NCBI GenBank assembly: GCA_963728655.1
Contig: CAVSLD010000001.1
Span: 186,001 to 250,000 of the forward strand
Direction: 5' to 3'
From: Iamia sp963728655
GTDB lineage: Bacteria > Actinomycetota > Acidimicrobiia > Acidimicrobiales > Iamiaceae
Length of the DNA stretch: 64,000 nucleotides
Of the stretch, positions 8,314-16,968 are shown one piece after another. Position numbers and translations under genes: made by a program. Positions within the stretch are counted from its first letter, which is position 1, and each line of letters starts with the position of its first letter. The notes under the pieces were generated by a model that saw only the letters and a list, made by a program, of their open reading frames with translations, was not told where the DNA came from and ran no database searches.

Positions 8314-9720
8314 ATGGCCGACACCGCCACCACCCGACCGGGCACCGACGACGGCCTCCTGGCCGCCCTGGCGGAGGTGGTGGGCGAGGGCCAGGTCGCG
8401 ACCGGCGACGCCATCGCCGACGACGACACCCACGACGAGGCCCTCACCGCCACGCCGGTCACGCCGCGGGCCGTCGTCCGCCCTCGCGCCACCGCCGAGG
8501 TGGCCGAGGTGCTGCGCCTGGCCGACCAGGCCCGGGTGCCGGTCACCGCCCGGGGCTCGGGCACGGGCCTCTCCGGCGCCGCGGTGCCGGTCGAGGGCGG
8601 CCTGGTCGTGGCCTTCGACGCCATGGCCGAGATCCTCGAGATCGACGTCGACAACCACATGGCCGTGGTCCAGCCCGGCGTGACCCTGGCCCAGCTCAAC
8701 GAGGCCCTGGCGCCCCACGGGCTCGTCTACCCGGTGTTCCCGGGTGAGAGCAGCGGCAGCCTGGGCGGCAACGTGGCCACCAACGCGGGTGGCATGCGGG
8801 CCGTGAAGTACGGCGTCACCCGCAACCAGGTCCTGGGTCTGGAGCTGGTCCTGGCCTCGGGCGAGGTGCTGCGCACCGGCGGGAAGGTGGTGAAGGCCAC
8901 CTCCGGCTACGACCTGACCCAGCTGGTCATCGGCTCCGAGGGCACCCTCGGCCTGGTCACCGAGGTCACGGTCCGCCTCCACCCGCGGCTGGAGCACGCC
9001 TCCACCGTCCTGGCCCCCTTCGCCACCCTCGACGAGGTCACCGCGGTGGTGCCCGAGGTCGTGCGCAGCGGGGTGGGCCCCATGATCGTCGAGTACATCG
9101 ACATGATCACCATGGGCGCGGCCACCGCCTACGTCGACCTCGACCTGGGCATCCCCGAGGAGGTCAAGGAGACGGCGCTGGCCTACCTGGTGGTGGTGGT
9201 CGAGGCCCGCACCGCCGAGCGCGTCGAGGAGGACGTGGCCCTGGTGGCCGAGATGATGGCCACCGCCGGGGCCATGGACGTCTACGTGCTGCCGACCACG
9301 GCCGGCGCCGCCCTCATCGACGCCCGGGAGAAGGCGTTCTGGGTGGCCAAGGCCAACGGCGCCGACGACATCGTCGACGTGGTGGTGCCCCGGGCCGCCA
9401 TCCCGTCCTACCTGGCCCGGGTGAGCGAGATCGCCAGCGGCTCGGGCTCGTGGATCGCCGGGTGTGGCCACGCCGGCGACGGCAACGTCCACCTGTCGGT
9501 GTTCCAGGCCGACCCCGACGTGCGCCGGGAGGTGCTCCGCGACGTGTTCCGGGCGGGCATGGACGCAGGCGGGGCCATCAGCGGCGAGCACGGCATCGGC
9601 ACCGAGAAGCAGCACCTCTTCCTCGAGCTCACCGACCCCGCCAAGGTGGCGCTCATGCGCCGCATCAAGGCCGCCTTCGACCCCCACGGGACCCTCAACC
9701 CCGGCACCCTGCTCGACTGA
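8314..9720 (+). CDS. FAD-linked 2-hydroxyacid oxidase (GlcD/lactate dehydrogenase type)
   Basis: This 468-residue flavoprotein has the PCMH FAD-binding domain, with RGSGTGLSGAAVPVEGG near residues 80-96 and the GSLGGNVATNAGG loop. The C-terminal FAD-oxidase domain ends with HAGDGNVHLS and GEHGIGTEK. This is the D-2-hydroxyacid dehydrogenase layout (glycolate, D-lactate or 2-hydroxyglutarate). The exact substrate is undetermined. The ATG at 8314 follows a weak AGGGGAC site; sequence upstream in frame is low-complexity. The gene is followed after 43 nt by a ThDP-dependent enzyme on the same strand, suggesting consecutive steps on a 2-oxoacid. Confidence 0.88.
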   Translation: MADTATTRPGTDDGLLAALAEVVGEGQVATGDAIADDDTHDEALTATPVTPRAVVRPRATAEVAEVLRLADQARVPVTARGSGTGLSGAAVPVEGGLVVAFDAMAEILEIDVDNHMAVVQPGVTLAQLNEALAPHGLVYPVFPGESSGSLGGNVATNAGGMRAVKYGVTRNQVLGLELVLASGEVLRTGGKVVKATSGYDLTQLVIGSEGTLGLVTEVTVRLHPRLEHASTVLAPFATLDEVTAVVPEVVRSGVGPMIVEYIDMITMGAATAYVDLDLGIPEEVKETALAYLVVVVEARTAERVEEDVALVAEMMATAGAMDVYVLPTTAGAALIDAREKAFWVAKANGADDIVDVVVPRAAIPSYLARVSEIASGSGSWIAGCGHAGDGNVHLSVFQADPDVRREVLRDVFRAGMDAGGAISGEHGIGTEKQHLFLELTDPAKVALMRRIKAAFDPHGTLNPGTLLD

Positions 9721-9763
9721 GCGGCGTCCCCGTGCCCACCCCCGCCCCCGTCCTGGAGGACCC

Positions 9764-11320
9764 ATGAACGGCGCCCACGCGCTCATCCGCACCCTCGTCT
9801 CCTGCGGGGTCGACGTGTGCTTCACCAACCCCGGCACCTCGGAGATGCACTTCGTGGCCGCCCTCGACGACGTGCCCGAGATGCGTGGCATCCTCGGCCT
9901 GTTCGAGGGCGTGGTCACCGGTGCGGCCGACGGCTACGCGCGCGTGGCGGGCAAGCCGGCGGCGACGCTGCTGCACCTCGGCCCGGGGTTGGGCAACGGC
10001 TGGGCCAACCTCCACAACGCCCGCCGGGGCCACACCCCGGTGGTGAACGTGGTCGGCGACCACGCCCTGCCCCACAAGCCGCTCGACGCCCCGCTGGAGA
10101 GCGACATCGAGGCCATCGCCGGCGCGGTGTCGGGCTGGGTCCGCACCTCGGGCTCCAGCGAGGACGTGGCCGGCGACGCGGCCGAGGCGGTGCGGGCCGC
10201 CATGGGCCCGCCCGGGCAGGTGGCCACGCTCATCCTCCCGGCCGACGTGTCGTGGTCCGAGGCCAGAGGCCCGGCCGAGCCCGCCTCCGCCCCCGAGGTG
10301 GTGGCCCCCGACGCCACCTCGATCGACGCCCTGGCCGAGCTCCTGGCCGGCGACGACGAGGCCATGCTCCTCGTGGGCGGGCGGGTCGTGGCCGACGAGG
10401 CCGGCCTGGTGGCGGCCACCCGGGTGGCCGAGGCCGCCGGGGCCACGGTGATGTGCGAGACGTTCCCGGCCCGGATGGCCCGCGGCGCCGGGCTGCCGGC
10501 CATGGAGCGGCTGGCCTACCTGGCCGAGTTCGCCCAGATGCAGATGGACGGCGTCACCCACCTCGTGGTGGTCGACGCCAAGGCGCCGGTGTCGTTCTTC
10601 GCCTACCCGGACAAGGCCAGCGTGCTGACCCCCGACGGCTGTGAGGTCCACGAGCTGGGCGGTCCCGGCGTCGACCCCGTCGCCGCCCTCGAGGCCCTGG
10701 CCGACGCCATGGACGCCCCGGCCGACGTGGCCCGCGCCGAGGCCGCCCGCCCCGCGGCGCCCACCGGCGACCTCACCGCCCAGACCATGGCCGAGGCCCT
10801 GGGCCACCTGCTCCCCGAGGGGGCGATCGTGGCCGACGAGGGCAACACCGGCGGCCTGTTCGTGGCCGGCGCCACCGCCGGCTGCCCCCGCCACGACTGG
10901 CTCACCCTCACCGGCGGGTCGATCGGCCTGGGCCTGCCGCTGGCCACCGGGGCGGCGGTGGCCGCGCCCGACCGCAAGGTGGTGTGCCTGGAGGCCGACG
11001 GCTCGGCCATGTACACGCTCCAGGCCCTGTGGACCCAGGCCCGCGAGGGCCTCGACGTCACCACCATCATCTTGAACAACGGGTCCTACGCCATCCTCAA
11101 CCTGGAGCTGGCCCGCGTCGGAGCCGAGGACCCCGGCCCCACCGCCCTGTCGATGCTCGACATCAGCCGGCCCGACCTCGACTTCTGCGCCCTGGCCCAG
11201 GGCATGGGCGTCCCCGCCGAGCGAGCCACCGACGCCGAGGGCTTCACCGCCGCCCTGGAGCGGGCCCTCGCCGTGCCGGGCCCCGCCCTCGTCGAGGCCG
11301 TGCTGCCCGCCACCCTCTGA
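9764..11320 (+). CDS. ThDP-dependent enzyme, acetolactate synthase-like
   Basis: The 518-residue protein has the three-domain pyruvate-oxidase-family fold. The cofactor-activating Glu near residue 48 is in GLFEGVVTGAADGYAR. A central domain lacks obvious FAD-binding features. The C-terminal ThDP motif runs from EADGSAMYTLQ (about 411) to IILNNGSYA. The sequence differs from biosynthetic IlvB (no IlvN partner gene is nearby), so a catabolic 2-oxoacid decarboxylase or carboligase is more likely; this is inference. The ATG at 9764 has a GGAGGA ribosome site. It sits directly downstream of the 2-hydroxyacid oxidase gene, which could supply the 2-oxoacid substrate. Confidence 0.85.
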   Translation: MNGAHALIRTLVSCGVDVCFTNPGTSEMHFVAALDDVPEMRGILGLFEGVVTGAADGYARVAGKPAATLLHLGPGLGNGWANLHNARRGHTPVVNVVGDHALPHKPLDAPLESDIEAIAGAVSGWVRTSGSSEDVAGDAAEAVRAAMGPPGQVATLILPADVSWSEARGPAEPASAPEVVAPDATSIDALAELLAGDDEAMLLVGGRVVADEAGLVAATRVAEAAGATVMCETFPARMARGAGLPAMERLAYLAEFAQMQMDGVTHLVVVDAKAPVSFFAYPDKASVLTPDGCEVHELGGPGVDPVAALEALADAMDAPADVARAEAARPAAPTGDLTAQTMAEALGHLLPEGAIVADEGNTGGLFVAGATAGCPRHDWLTLTGGSIGLGLPLATGAAVAAPDRKVVCLEADGSAMYTLQALWTQAREGLDVTTIILNNGSYAILNLELARVGAEDPGPTALSMLDISRPDLDFCALAQGMGVPAERATDAEGFTAALERALAVPGPALVEAVLPATL

Positions 11321-11336
11321 CCGCCCGGACGGGGTG

Positions 11337-11380
11337 GACAGGGTGTGCCTGGCGGGGGGACATCCTGGCTCCACCCTGTC
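11337..11380. repeat. Palindromic repeat, type B variant
   Basis: Perfect 9-nt arms GACAGGGTG (11337-11345) and CACCCTGTC (11372-11380) flank a 26-nt loop beginning TGCCTGGC. The GGACAGGGTGTGCCTGGC core resembles the compact palindrome at 33623-33651. It could also act as a terminator for the ThDP-enzyme gene. Confidence 0.5.
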
Positions 11381-11418
11381 GGTGTCGCCGCGCTGAGGGC
11401 GGGGGAGGATCGGGGACC

Positions 11419-12864
11419 GTGAGGTGGACCGACCCTGCCGGTGACTGGCTCGGGCGCTGGCTGTTCCTGCGCGCCCTCGCCGCGGTGTACCTCGTCGCCT
11501 TCGTGGTCGCGGTCAACCAGGTGCGGCCCCTGCTGGGGGAGCGGGGCCTGCTGCCGGTCGCGCGCTTCGTGCAGGCCGTGCCCTTCCGGCGGGCGCCCAG
11601 CCTGTTCCACCGGTGGCCCTCGGACCGGGCCCTGGTCGGTGCCTCCTGGGTCGGGGTGGTCGTCTCGACCGCCCTGCTGGTCGGTGCGGCCGACGTCGCG
11701 CCCACCGGTGCGGGCATGGCCCTGTGGCTGGTGCCGTGGGCCCTCTACCTGTCCCTCGTGGACGTGGGCCAGCGCTGGTACGCCTTCGGCTGGGAGACGC
11801 TGCTGTGCGAGGCCGGCTTCCTGGCCGTGTTCCTCGGACCGTCCGACGTGGCCCCGCCGGTGGTGGTGCTGTTCCTCCTGCGCTGGCTCCTGTTCCGCGT
11901 CGAGCTGGGCGCGGGGCTGATCAAGCTGCGGGGCGACCCGTGCTGGCGCGACCTCACCTGTCTCCGGTACCACCACGAGACCCAGCCCCTCCCGGGCCCG
12001 TTCAGCTGGTGGTTCCACCACCTGCCCGCACCGCTGCACAAGGTGGAGGTGGCCGCGAACCACGGCGCCCAGCTGGTGCTGCCCGTCCTGCTCCTCGCCC
12101 CCCAGCCGGTGGCCGGCGTGGCCGCCCTGCTCATGGCCGTGACCCAGGGCTGGCTGCTGCTCAGCGGCAACTTCTCGTGGCTGAACGTCCTCACCATCGC
12201 CCTGTGCCTGCCCGTCGTCGGACCGCTGCTGGCCACCCTCGTGCCGCTCGGCGCGCCGGACCCGCTCCCGGCCGGGCCGGTCTGGCACCGGGTCGTCGTC
12301 GGGCTCCTGCTCGTGGTGGTGGGCGTGCTCAGCATCGGTCCCGCCCGCAACCTGCTGACCCGGCGCCAGCGGATGAACACCAGCCACGACCCGCTGCGCC
12401 TGGTGAACAGCTACGGCGCCTTCGGCTCCATCACCCGGGTCCGCCACGAGGTGGTGGTCGAGGGCACCGTCGACGACGGCCTGGCCACCGCCACCTGGCG
12501 GGAGTACGCCTTCAAGGGCAAGCCCGGCGACCCCGCGCGCCGTCCCCGCCAGGTGGCGCCGTACCACCTCCGCCTCGACTGGCTGATGTGGTTCGCGGCC
12601 CTCTCGCCCGGTCGGCGCGAGCCGTGGTTCCGTCCCTTCGTGGAGGCCCTGCTCCGGGCCGACCCCGCCGTCCTCGGCCTGCTCGACGGCGACCCGTTCG
12701 GGGGCGTCCCCCCGACCTGGGTGCGGGCCCGGGTCTACGAGTACCGCTTCACCACCCCGGCCGAGCGGCGCGAGACCGGCGACTGGTGGGTGCGCACGCT
12801 GGTGGGCGAGCACCTCCCGCCGGTGCGGCTCCACGCCACCGCCTCACCGGGTGATCGGCCCTGA
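11419..12864 (+). CDS. Lipase maturation factor family membrane protein
   Basis: This 481-residue protein has several hydrophobic helices in its first 300 residues and a soluble C-terminal domain. Characteristic blocks of the LMF1-like family are visible: QRWYAFGWETLLCEAGF, GAGLIKLRGDPCWRDLTC, YHHETQPLPGP, and NSYGAFGSITRVRHEVVVEG in the C-terminal part. In animals LMF1 assists folding of secreted lipases in the ER; the bacterial homologues have no established role. The GTG at 11419 has GGAGG eight bases upstream. It stands alone between a palindromic repeat and a convergent methyltransferase gene. Confidence 0.85.
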   Translation: MRWTDPAGDWLGRWLFLRALAAVYLVAFVVAVNQVRPLLGERGLLPVARFVQAVPFRRAPSLFHRWPSDRALVGASWVGVVVSTALLVGAADVAPTGAGMALWLVPWALYLSLVDVGQRWYAFGWETLLCEAGFLAVFLGPSDVAPPVVVLFLLRWLLFRVELGAGLIKLRGDPCWRDLTCLRYHHETQPLPGPFSWWFHHLPAPLHKVEVAANHGAQLVLPVLLLAPQPVAGVAALLMAVTQGWLLLSGNFSWLNVLTIALCLPVVGPLLATLVPLGAPDPLPAGPVWHRVVVGLLLVVVGVLSIGPARNLLTRRQRMNTSHDPLRLVNSYGAFGSITRVRHEVVVEGTVDDGLATATWREYAFKGKPGDPARRPRQVAPYHLRLDWLMWFAALSPGRREPWFRPFVEALLRADPAVLGLLDGDPFGGVPPTWVRARVYEYRFTTPAERRETGDWWVRTLVGEHLPPVRLHATASPGDRP

Positions 12865-12888
12865 GCGGCGCCGGGTCGGGGGGCCGGG

Positions 12889-13650
12889 TCAGATGCCCTG
12901 CTTGCGGGCCCGCACCACCAGGGTGGGCGGGACCCAGGCCATGGGCTCGACCCACCGTCCGTCGTCGACGTCCTCGCGGCGGGCGGGCGGCTCCAGCAGG
13001 TGGTCGACCCGGAAGTTGGCCCGGTTGAGCGAGGTGACGAGGGCCCCGGTGGTGCGGGGCACGTCGGTGACCCTGTCGCCGCCCCGGTCGACCACGTAGG
13101 GCGTGTCGTCGTGGTAGCGACGGCGGACCACCGGCGGGGAGTCGGTGGGTGCCTCCAGGGCCTTGGGACCGGCCACGAACATGGTGAACACCGGGTGAGG
13201 CAGGGAGAAGACGAGCGGGCACTCCTGCTTGAGCACCCGGTGGACCTGGCGGAAGACGCGGTCGAGGTCGACCACCTCGGCCAGGGCGTAGGCGGAGTAG
13301 ACGACGTCGATGCCGTCGGCCCGCACGAAGGCCAGCTCGGCCGGGCCGGCCTGCTGGAGCTCGAGGCGGACGTCGGCCTCCTCCGCCGCCTGGCGGGCCA
13401 GCTCCAGCTGGTCGGCCGACGGGTCGACGGCGATGACCTTGGCCCCCGCCCGGGCGAAGGCGACCGAGGCGTTGCCGGCCCCGCACCCGAGGTCGAGCAC
13501 CCGCTTGCCCTCCAGGTTCCCGAGCAGGCGGAGCTCGGCCTCGTCGGGGATGCCGGGGCCGTAGGTGGCGACGTCGGTGGGGCGGCCCTGGCCGTCGGGG
13601 GCGGCGGCGGTGTAGCGCGACCACGCCGCGGGGGAGGGGGCGTCGGACAT
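12889..13650 (-). CDS. Class I SAM-dependent methyltransferase
   Basis: The 253-residue protein has the SAM-binding motif I VLDLGCGAGN (51-60) and the acidic residue D76 in IAVDPSADQL ending strand 2, followed by a typical motif IV region (GIDVVYSAYALAEVVD). This is a UbiE/type-11 small-molecule methyltransferase. The substrate is not predictable. The ATG at 13650 is chosen because it begins the conserved segment SDAPSPAAWSRY; the in-frame extension upstream is Arg-rich. The gene is convergent with the LMF-like gene, with only 24 nt between stops, and divergent from the DUF5318 gene. Confidence 0.85.
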   Translation of the reverse strand: MSDAPSPAAWSRYTAAAPDGQGRPTDVATYGPGIPDEAELRLLGNLEGKRVLDLGCGAGNASVAFARAGAKVIAVDPSADQLELARQAAEEADVRLELQQAGPAELAFVRADGIDVVYSAYALAEVVDLDRVFRQVHRVLKQECPLVFSLPHPVFTMFVAGPKALEAPTDSPPVVRRRYHDDTPYVVDRGGDRVTDVPRTTGALVTSLNRANFRVDHLLEPPARREDVDDGRWVEPMAWVPPTLVVRARKQGI

Positions 13651-13743
13651 GGTCCCGAGTCTCGCGACGGGCCCGGCGGGGGGCGCGGATCGGCGCGCCG
13701 GACCGCGCCGCTCCCGCTCCCGCACGCCTCCGGGGACCGCCGC

Positions 13744-13749
13744 TAGCCT
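13744..13749 (+). promoter_or_regulatory. -10 box TAGCCT for the DUF5318 gene
   Basis: TAGCCT ends seven bases before the GTG start at 13757 and no ribosome site is present, so a leaderless mRNA is likely. Confidence 0.5.
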
Positions 13750-13756
13750 TCCCGAC

Positions 13757-14167
13757 GTGCCCTTCCGCCCCGACGAGATGCGGGGCGCCCGGTCCGGTGA
13801 GATCGACTACCGCCTGGCCCGGCGCCACCTGATCGCCGAGCACCGGCGCGGCCGCCTGGCCCGCACCGACGTCTGCGACGCCCACCCGGAGCTGCTCCGG
13901 GCCGCCCGCGAGGTGGGCGACGTGACCGGCACCGACTGCCCGATCTGCGAGGAGCACAAGCTCGTGCTCGTGAGCTACGTGTTCGGCCCCCGGCTCCCGG
14001 CCCACGGGCGCTGCATCACCAAGCGCTCGGAGCTGGCCGGGTTCGACCGCCGGGCCGGCAGCTACACCTGCTACATGGTCGAGGTCTGCCCCGAGTGCGG
14101 GTGGAACCACCTGGCCCGCACCTGGGCCCTGGGGCGGGGCGACGCCGCCCGTCGCACCGCCACCTGA
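13757..14167 (+). CDS. DUF5318 zinc-ribbon protein
   Basis: This 136-residue protein contains two CxxC pairs, CPIC (61-64) and CPEC (111-114), arranged as a zinc ribbon. The N-terminus GEIDYRLARRHLIAEHRRGR is characteristic of the actinobacterial DUF5318 family (Rv0049-like). In Mycobacterium that gene also precedes ponA1 and the rpsF-dnaB genes, and here a class A PBP gene follows 156 nt downstream. The function is unknown; association with cell-wall synthesis is inferred from conserved order only. The GTG start is supported by the -10 hexamer seven bases upstream. Confidence 0.85.
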   Translation: MPFRPDEMRGARSGEIDYRLARRHLIAEHRRGRLARTDVCDAHPELLRAAREVGDVTGTDCPICEEHKLVLVSYVFGPRLPAHGRCITKRSELAGFDRRAGSYTCYMVEVCPECGWNHLARTWALGRGDAARRTAT

Positions 14168-14250
14168 GCGCGCCGCCCGGGGTCCCTCCGCACCGCGGTC
14201 GCGGCGCCACGCCGCCGCCCCCCGACGGGTGGACGGCCCCCGGCCTCCGG

Positions 14251-14256
14251 TAGCGT
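14251..14256 (+). promoter_or_regulatory. -10 box TAGCGT upstream of the PBP gene
   Basis: TAGCGT lies 67 bases before the ATG at 14324. If used, the PBP mRNA carries an untranslated leader of about 60 bases, unlike the leaderless neighbours. Confidence 0.4.
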
Positions 14257-14323
14257 CTCCCCCCGTCGCGGCCTCCGACCGTCAGGCCCCCGCGCGCCGA
14301 CGGCCCCGCCCCGCGAGCTCCCC

Positions 14324-16570
14324 ATGCGCACCCGTCCGATCCCCGCCCACAACCTGAAGACCACCCGCTCCGGCGGGGTCAAGCGGCGCAACCTGCTGTG
14401 GCGCTGGCGGCGGCTCTTCTACCTGGTGGGCCTGGTCATGGTCACCGGCGTGGCCGGCGCCGGGTTCGTGGTGTCGCGCATCGAGCTGCCCACCGCCCCG
14501 CCCCCGGAGGACCAGACCACCTTCATCTGCACCTCGGAGGTGGCGCCGGGCGACTGCAACGAGGAGACGGCGGCGGCGTCGCTCCACGGCGAGGAGGACC
14601 GCGTCAACGTCACCCTCGACGAGGTGCCCCAGGTCGCCATCAACGCCGTCGTGGCCGCCGAGGACCGCGACTTCTTCGAGCACGGCGGCGTCGACCCCGT
14701 GGGCATCGCCCGGGCCGCGCTGTCCGACATCCGGGGCAGCTCGGCCTCCCAGCAGGGCGGCTCCACCATCACCCAGCAGTACGTGAAGAACGTCTACCTC
14801 ACCAACGAGCGCACCCTCACCCGCAAGATCCGCGAGGCGGTGATGGCGGTCAAGCTCGAGCAGGAGCTCTCCAAGGAGCAGATCCTGGAGAACTACCTGA
14901 ACACCATCTACTTCGGCCGCGGCTCCTACGGCATCGGCGCCGCCAGCCGGGCCTACTTCAACAAGGACGTCAGCGAGATCTCCCTGCCCGAGGCGGCCCT
15001 CCTGGCCGGGCTCATCCGCTCCCCGCAGCGGGCCGAGCCCTACCGGTTCCCCGAGGAGGCCAAGCGCCGGCGCCGCACCGTGCTCGACGCCATGCTCGAG
15101 GAGGACATGATCACCCAGGCCGAGCACGACCTGTCCGACGCCTGGCCCTTCGACGTGTACCACGACCTGGCCCTGTGGACGCCGAGCAACGGCGTCGACG
15201 TCGACCCCAGCGCCTCCATCTTCGGGGCCGACTACTTCCTGGAGTACGTGCGGGCCGAGGCCACCGCCCGCTACGGCAGCGACGCCGTGTTCGGCGGGGG
15301 CCTGCGCATCTACACCACCCTCGACCGCGACCTGCAGCAGGACGCCTACCAGGCCGTCACCGAGGTGCTGGACCAGCCCGGCGACCCCGCCGGGTCCCTC
15401 GTCGCGGTGGACGAGAACGGCGAGGTCAAGGCCATGATGGGCGGGCGCGACTACGCCGAGGACCCCCTCAACCTGGCCGTGCGGGGCGGCGGCGGCGACG
15501 GGCGCCAGGCGGGGTCGACCTTCAAGCCCTTCGCCCTGGCCGAGGCCGCCCACGAGGGCATCTCCCTGGAGTCGCTCATCCCCACGCCGTCGTCCAAGAC
15601 GTTCCCCGGCGCGGACAACGGCGACGACTGGAACGTGCGGGGCGGCTGCTGCGGCGGCACCGGCACCCTGGTCGACGCGACCAAGAACTCGTCCAACACC
15701 GCCTACGCCCAGCTGATGCTCGACCTCGGGCCCGAGAACGTGGCGGCCATGGCCAACGCCCTCGGCGTGGAGGCCGACCTGGGCGACGCCATCAACCCCT
15801 CGCTGGTCCTGGGCACGGCCAACGTTTCGGTCCTCGACATGGCCAGCGCCTACTCGACCTTCGCCAACCTCGGCACCCACGTGACCCCCCGGGTCATCAC
15901 CCGGGTCGAGCGGGCCGACGGCACCCTGGTCGAGGACTTCGGCCCGGAGCGCACCACCGTGCTCTCCACCGACGAGGCGGCCGGGGTCACCTACGCCCTC
16001 CAGCAGGTGATCGAGGACGGCACCGGGAAGGCGGCCTCCATCGGGCGCCCGGCGGCGGGCAAGACGGGGACCACCCAGGAGAACCGCGACGCCTGGTTCG
16101 TGGGCTACACGCCCCGGCTCACCGCGGCGGCGTGGATGGGCTACGTCGACAACCGCCCCATGGACGACGTGCGCGGCGGCCTGGTCCAGGGCGGCACCCT
16201 GCCCAGCCAGATCTGGTCGACGTTCATGGCGCGCGCCCTCGAGGACGTGCCCCCCGAGGACTTCGTCGATCCCGGCGACCTCTCCGAGGGCCGCGAGCTG
16301 GACCCCGTCCTGGGCAAGCTGTCGACCGGCGGGGCCACCGGTCTGCCCTCGGGTGACCCCGCCGGCGCCGGCCCCGAGGTGCCCGGCACGGGGACCGGCA
16401 CCACCGACGGCACCGGCACCACGCCGACCACCGCGGCGGGAGGTGGGGCCTCGGGCGACGCCGGGCCCGACGGCATCCCCGGCACCGCGGACGACGACGG
16501 GGGCACCCAGCCCGGGCCCGACGGGATCTACGGCACCGCCGACGACGTCCTCTCCGGCGCCGGGACCTAG
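14324..16570 (+). CDS. Class A penicillin-binding protein (transglycosylase/transpeptidase)
   Basis: The 748-residue protein has a basic cytoplasmic N-terminus, one membrane helix (31-50), a GT51 glycosyltransferase domain and a transpeptidase domain. GT51 motifs include AAEDRDFFEHGG (catalytic Glu near 113) and GGSTITQQYVKN. Transpeptidase motifs are STFK near 398, SSN in KNSSNTAYAQ, and KTGTT near 580. It polymerises and cross-links peptidoglycan at the outer membrane face. The C-terminal tail (about 660-748) is Gly/Thr/Pro-rich. It ends with two copies of GPDGIxGTADD, an Asp-rich repeat like calcium-binding spacer repeats and unusual for a PBP. Order with DUF5318 and rpsF-dnaB matches mycobacterial ponA1. 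Confidence 0.93.
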   Translation: MRTRPIPAHNLKTTRSGGVKRRNLLWRWRRLFYLVGLVMVTGVAGAGFVVSRIELPTAPPPEDQTTFICTSEVAPGDCNEETAAASLHGEEDRVNVTLDEVPQVAINAVVAAEDRDFFEHGGVDPVGIARAALSDIRGSSASQQGGSTITQQYVKNVYLTNERTLTRKIREAVMAVKLEQELSKEQILENYLNTIYFGRGSYGIGAASRAYFNKDVSEISLPEAALLAGLIRSPQRAEPYRFPEEAKRRRRTVLDAMLEEDMITQAEHDLSDAWPFDVYHDLALWTPSNGVDVDPSASIFGADYFLEYVRAEATARYGSDAVFGGGLRIYTTLDRDLQQDAYQAVTEVLDQPGDPAGSLVAVDENGEVKAMMGGRDYAEDPLNLAVRGGGGDGRQAGSTFKPFALAEAAHEGISLESLIPTPSSKTFPGADNGDDWNVRGGCCGGTGTLVDATKNSSNTAYAQLMLDLGPENVAAMANALGVEADLGDAINPSLVLGTANVSVLDMASAYSTFANLGTHVTPRVITRVERADGTLVEDFGPERTTVLSTDEAAGVTYALQQVIEDGTGKAASIGRPAAGKTGTTQENRDAWFVGYTPRLTAAAWMGYVDNRPMDDVRGGLVQGGTLPSQIWSTFMARALEDVPPEDFVDPGDLSEGRELDPVLGKLSTGGATGLPSGDPAGAGPEVPGTGTGTTDGTGTTPTTAAGGGASGDAGPDGIPGTADDDGGTQPGPDGIYGTADDVLSGAGT

Positions 16571-16576
16571 CCCTCC

Positions 16577-16599
16577 CGCGCGCCCGGCGTCGGCGCGCG
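16577..16599. terminator. GC hairpin after the PBP gene
   Basis: Perfect arms CGCGCGCC and GGCGCGCG around a 7-nt loop lie between the PBP gene and the convergent zinc-ribbon gene. There is no U-run. Confidence 0.45.
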
Positions 16600-16635
16600 C
16601 CCGGGCACCGCCCGGTGGCCCCGACCGGGTCCGGC

Positions 16636-16818
16636 TCAGCCGTCGGTGATGAGCTGGTGCGGGTAGTGGGTGCGGCACGCCGCGCACCAGCGCTCGATGT
16701 CGCCGGTGCGCACGTCGGGCTCCTCACCGGCCGCGCCAGGGGTGACGTACAGGCGCTGGACGGTGACGAGGTCGTCGCGGTCCAGGTCGCCGCAGCTGTC
16801 GCAGGTGCCGCTCTCCAC
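16636..16818 (-). CDS. Small CxxC zinc-ribbon protein (60 aa)
   Basis: The frame begins at GTG 16818 and encodes 60 residues with CDSC near the N-terminus and CAAC near the C-terminus, flanking a segment rich in charged residues (DRDDLVTVQRLYVTP). This is a typical minimal zinc ribbon, and the coding composition is convincing (balanced, few Arg/Pro runs). A TACCCT hexamer ends seven bases upstream of the GTG, so a leaderless transcript is likely. No function is assigned. It is convergent with the PBP gene and divergent from panB. Confidence 0.7.
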   Translation of the reverse strand: MESGTCDSCGDLDRDDLVTVQRLYVTPGAAGEEPDVRTGDIERWCAACRTHYPHQLITDG

Positions 16819-16825
16819 GGCCGCC

Positions 16826-16831
16826 AGGGTA
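16826..16831 (-). promoter_or_regulatory. -10 box TACCCT for the zinc-ribbon gene
   Basis: On the minus strand TACCCT is followed by seven bases and then the GTG start at 16818. Confidence 0.45.
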
Positions 16832-16886
16832 GGGCGCGACCCGGTCGGCACCGCCCACGGGGGTCGGACAGCCGGCACCGCCCCGG

Positions 16887-16917
16887 TTGGGCGGCGGCGC
16901 GCGGGCCCCGGTACCCT
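16887..16917 (+). promoter_or_regulatory. Candidate promoter for panB
   Basis: TTGGGC (16887-16892) and TACCCT (16912-16917) are 19 bases apart. The implied start would leave a leader of about 45 bases that contains the AAGGAGGT ribosome site of panB. Confidence 0.4.
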
Positions 16918-16968
16918 GAGGGCACCGCTGGCAGCCACCAGGCGCTGGACGGAGAAGGAGGTAGCCCC

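Noticed and set aside
6484..9918. Very long minus-strand open frame (over 1,100 codons) opposite pcnA and the oxidase gene
   Set aside because: Its translation is dominated by Gly/Val/Leu/His repeats mirroring the codon pattern of the sense genes, and it has no recognisable domain. Long antisense frames are expected at this GC content.
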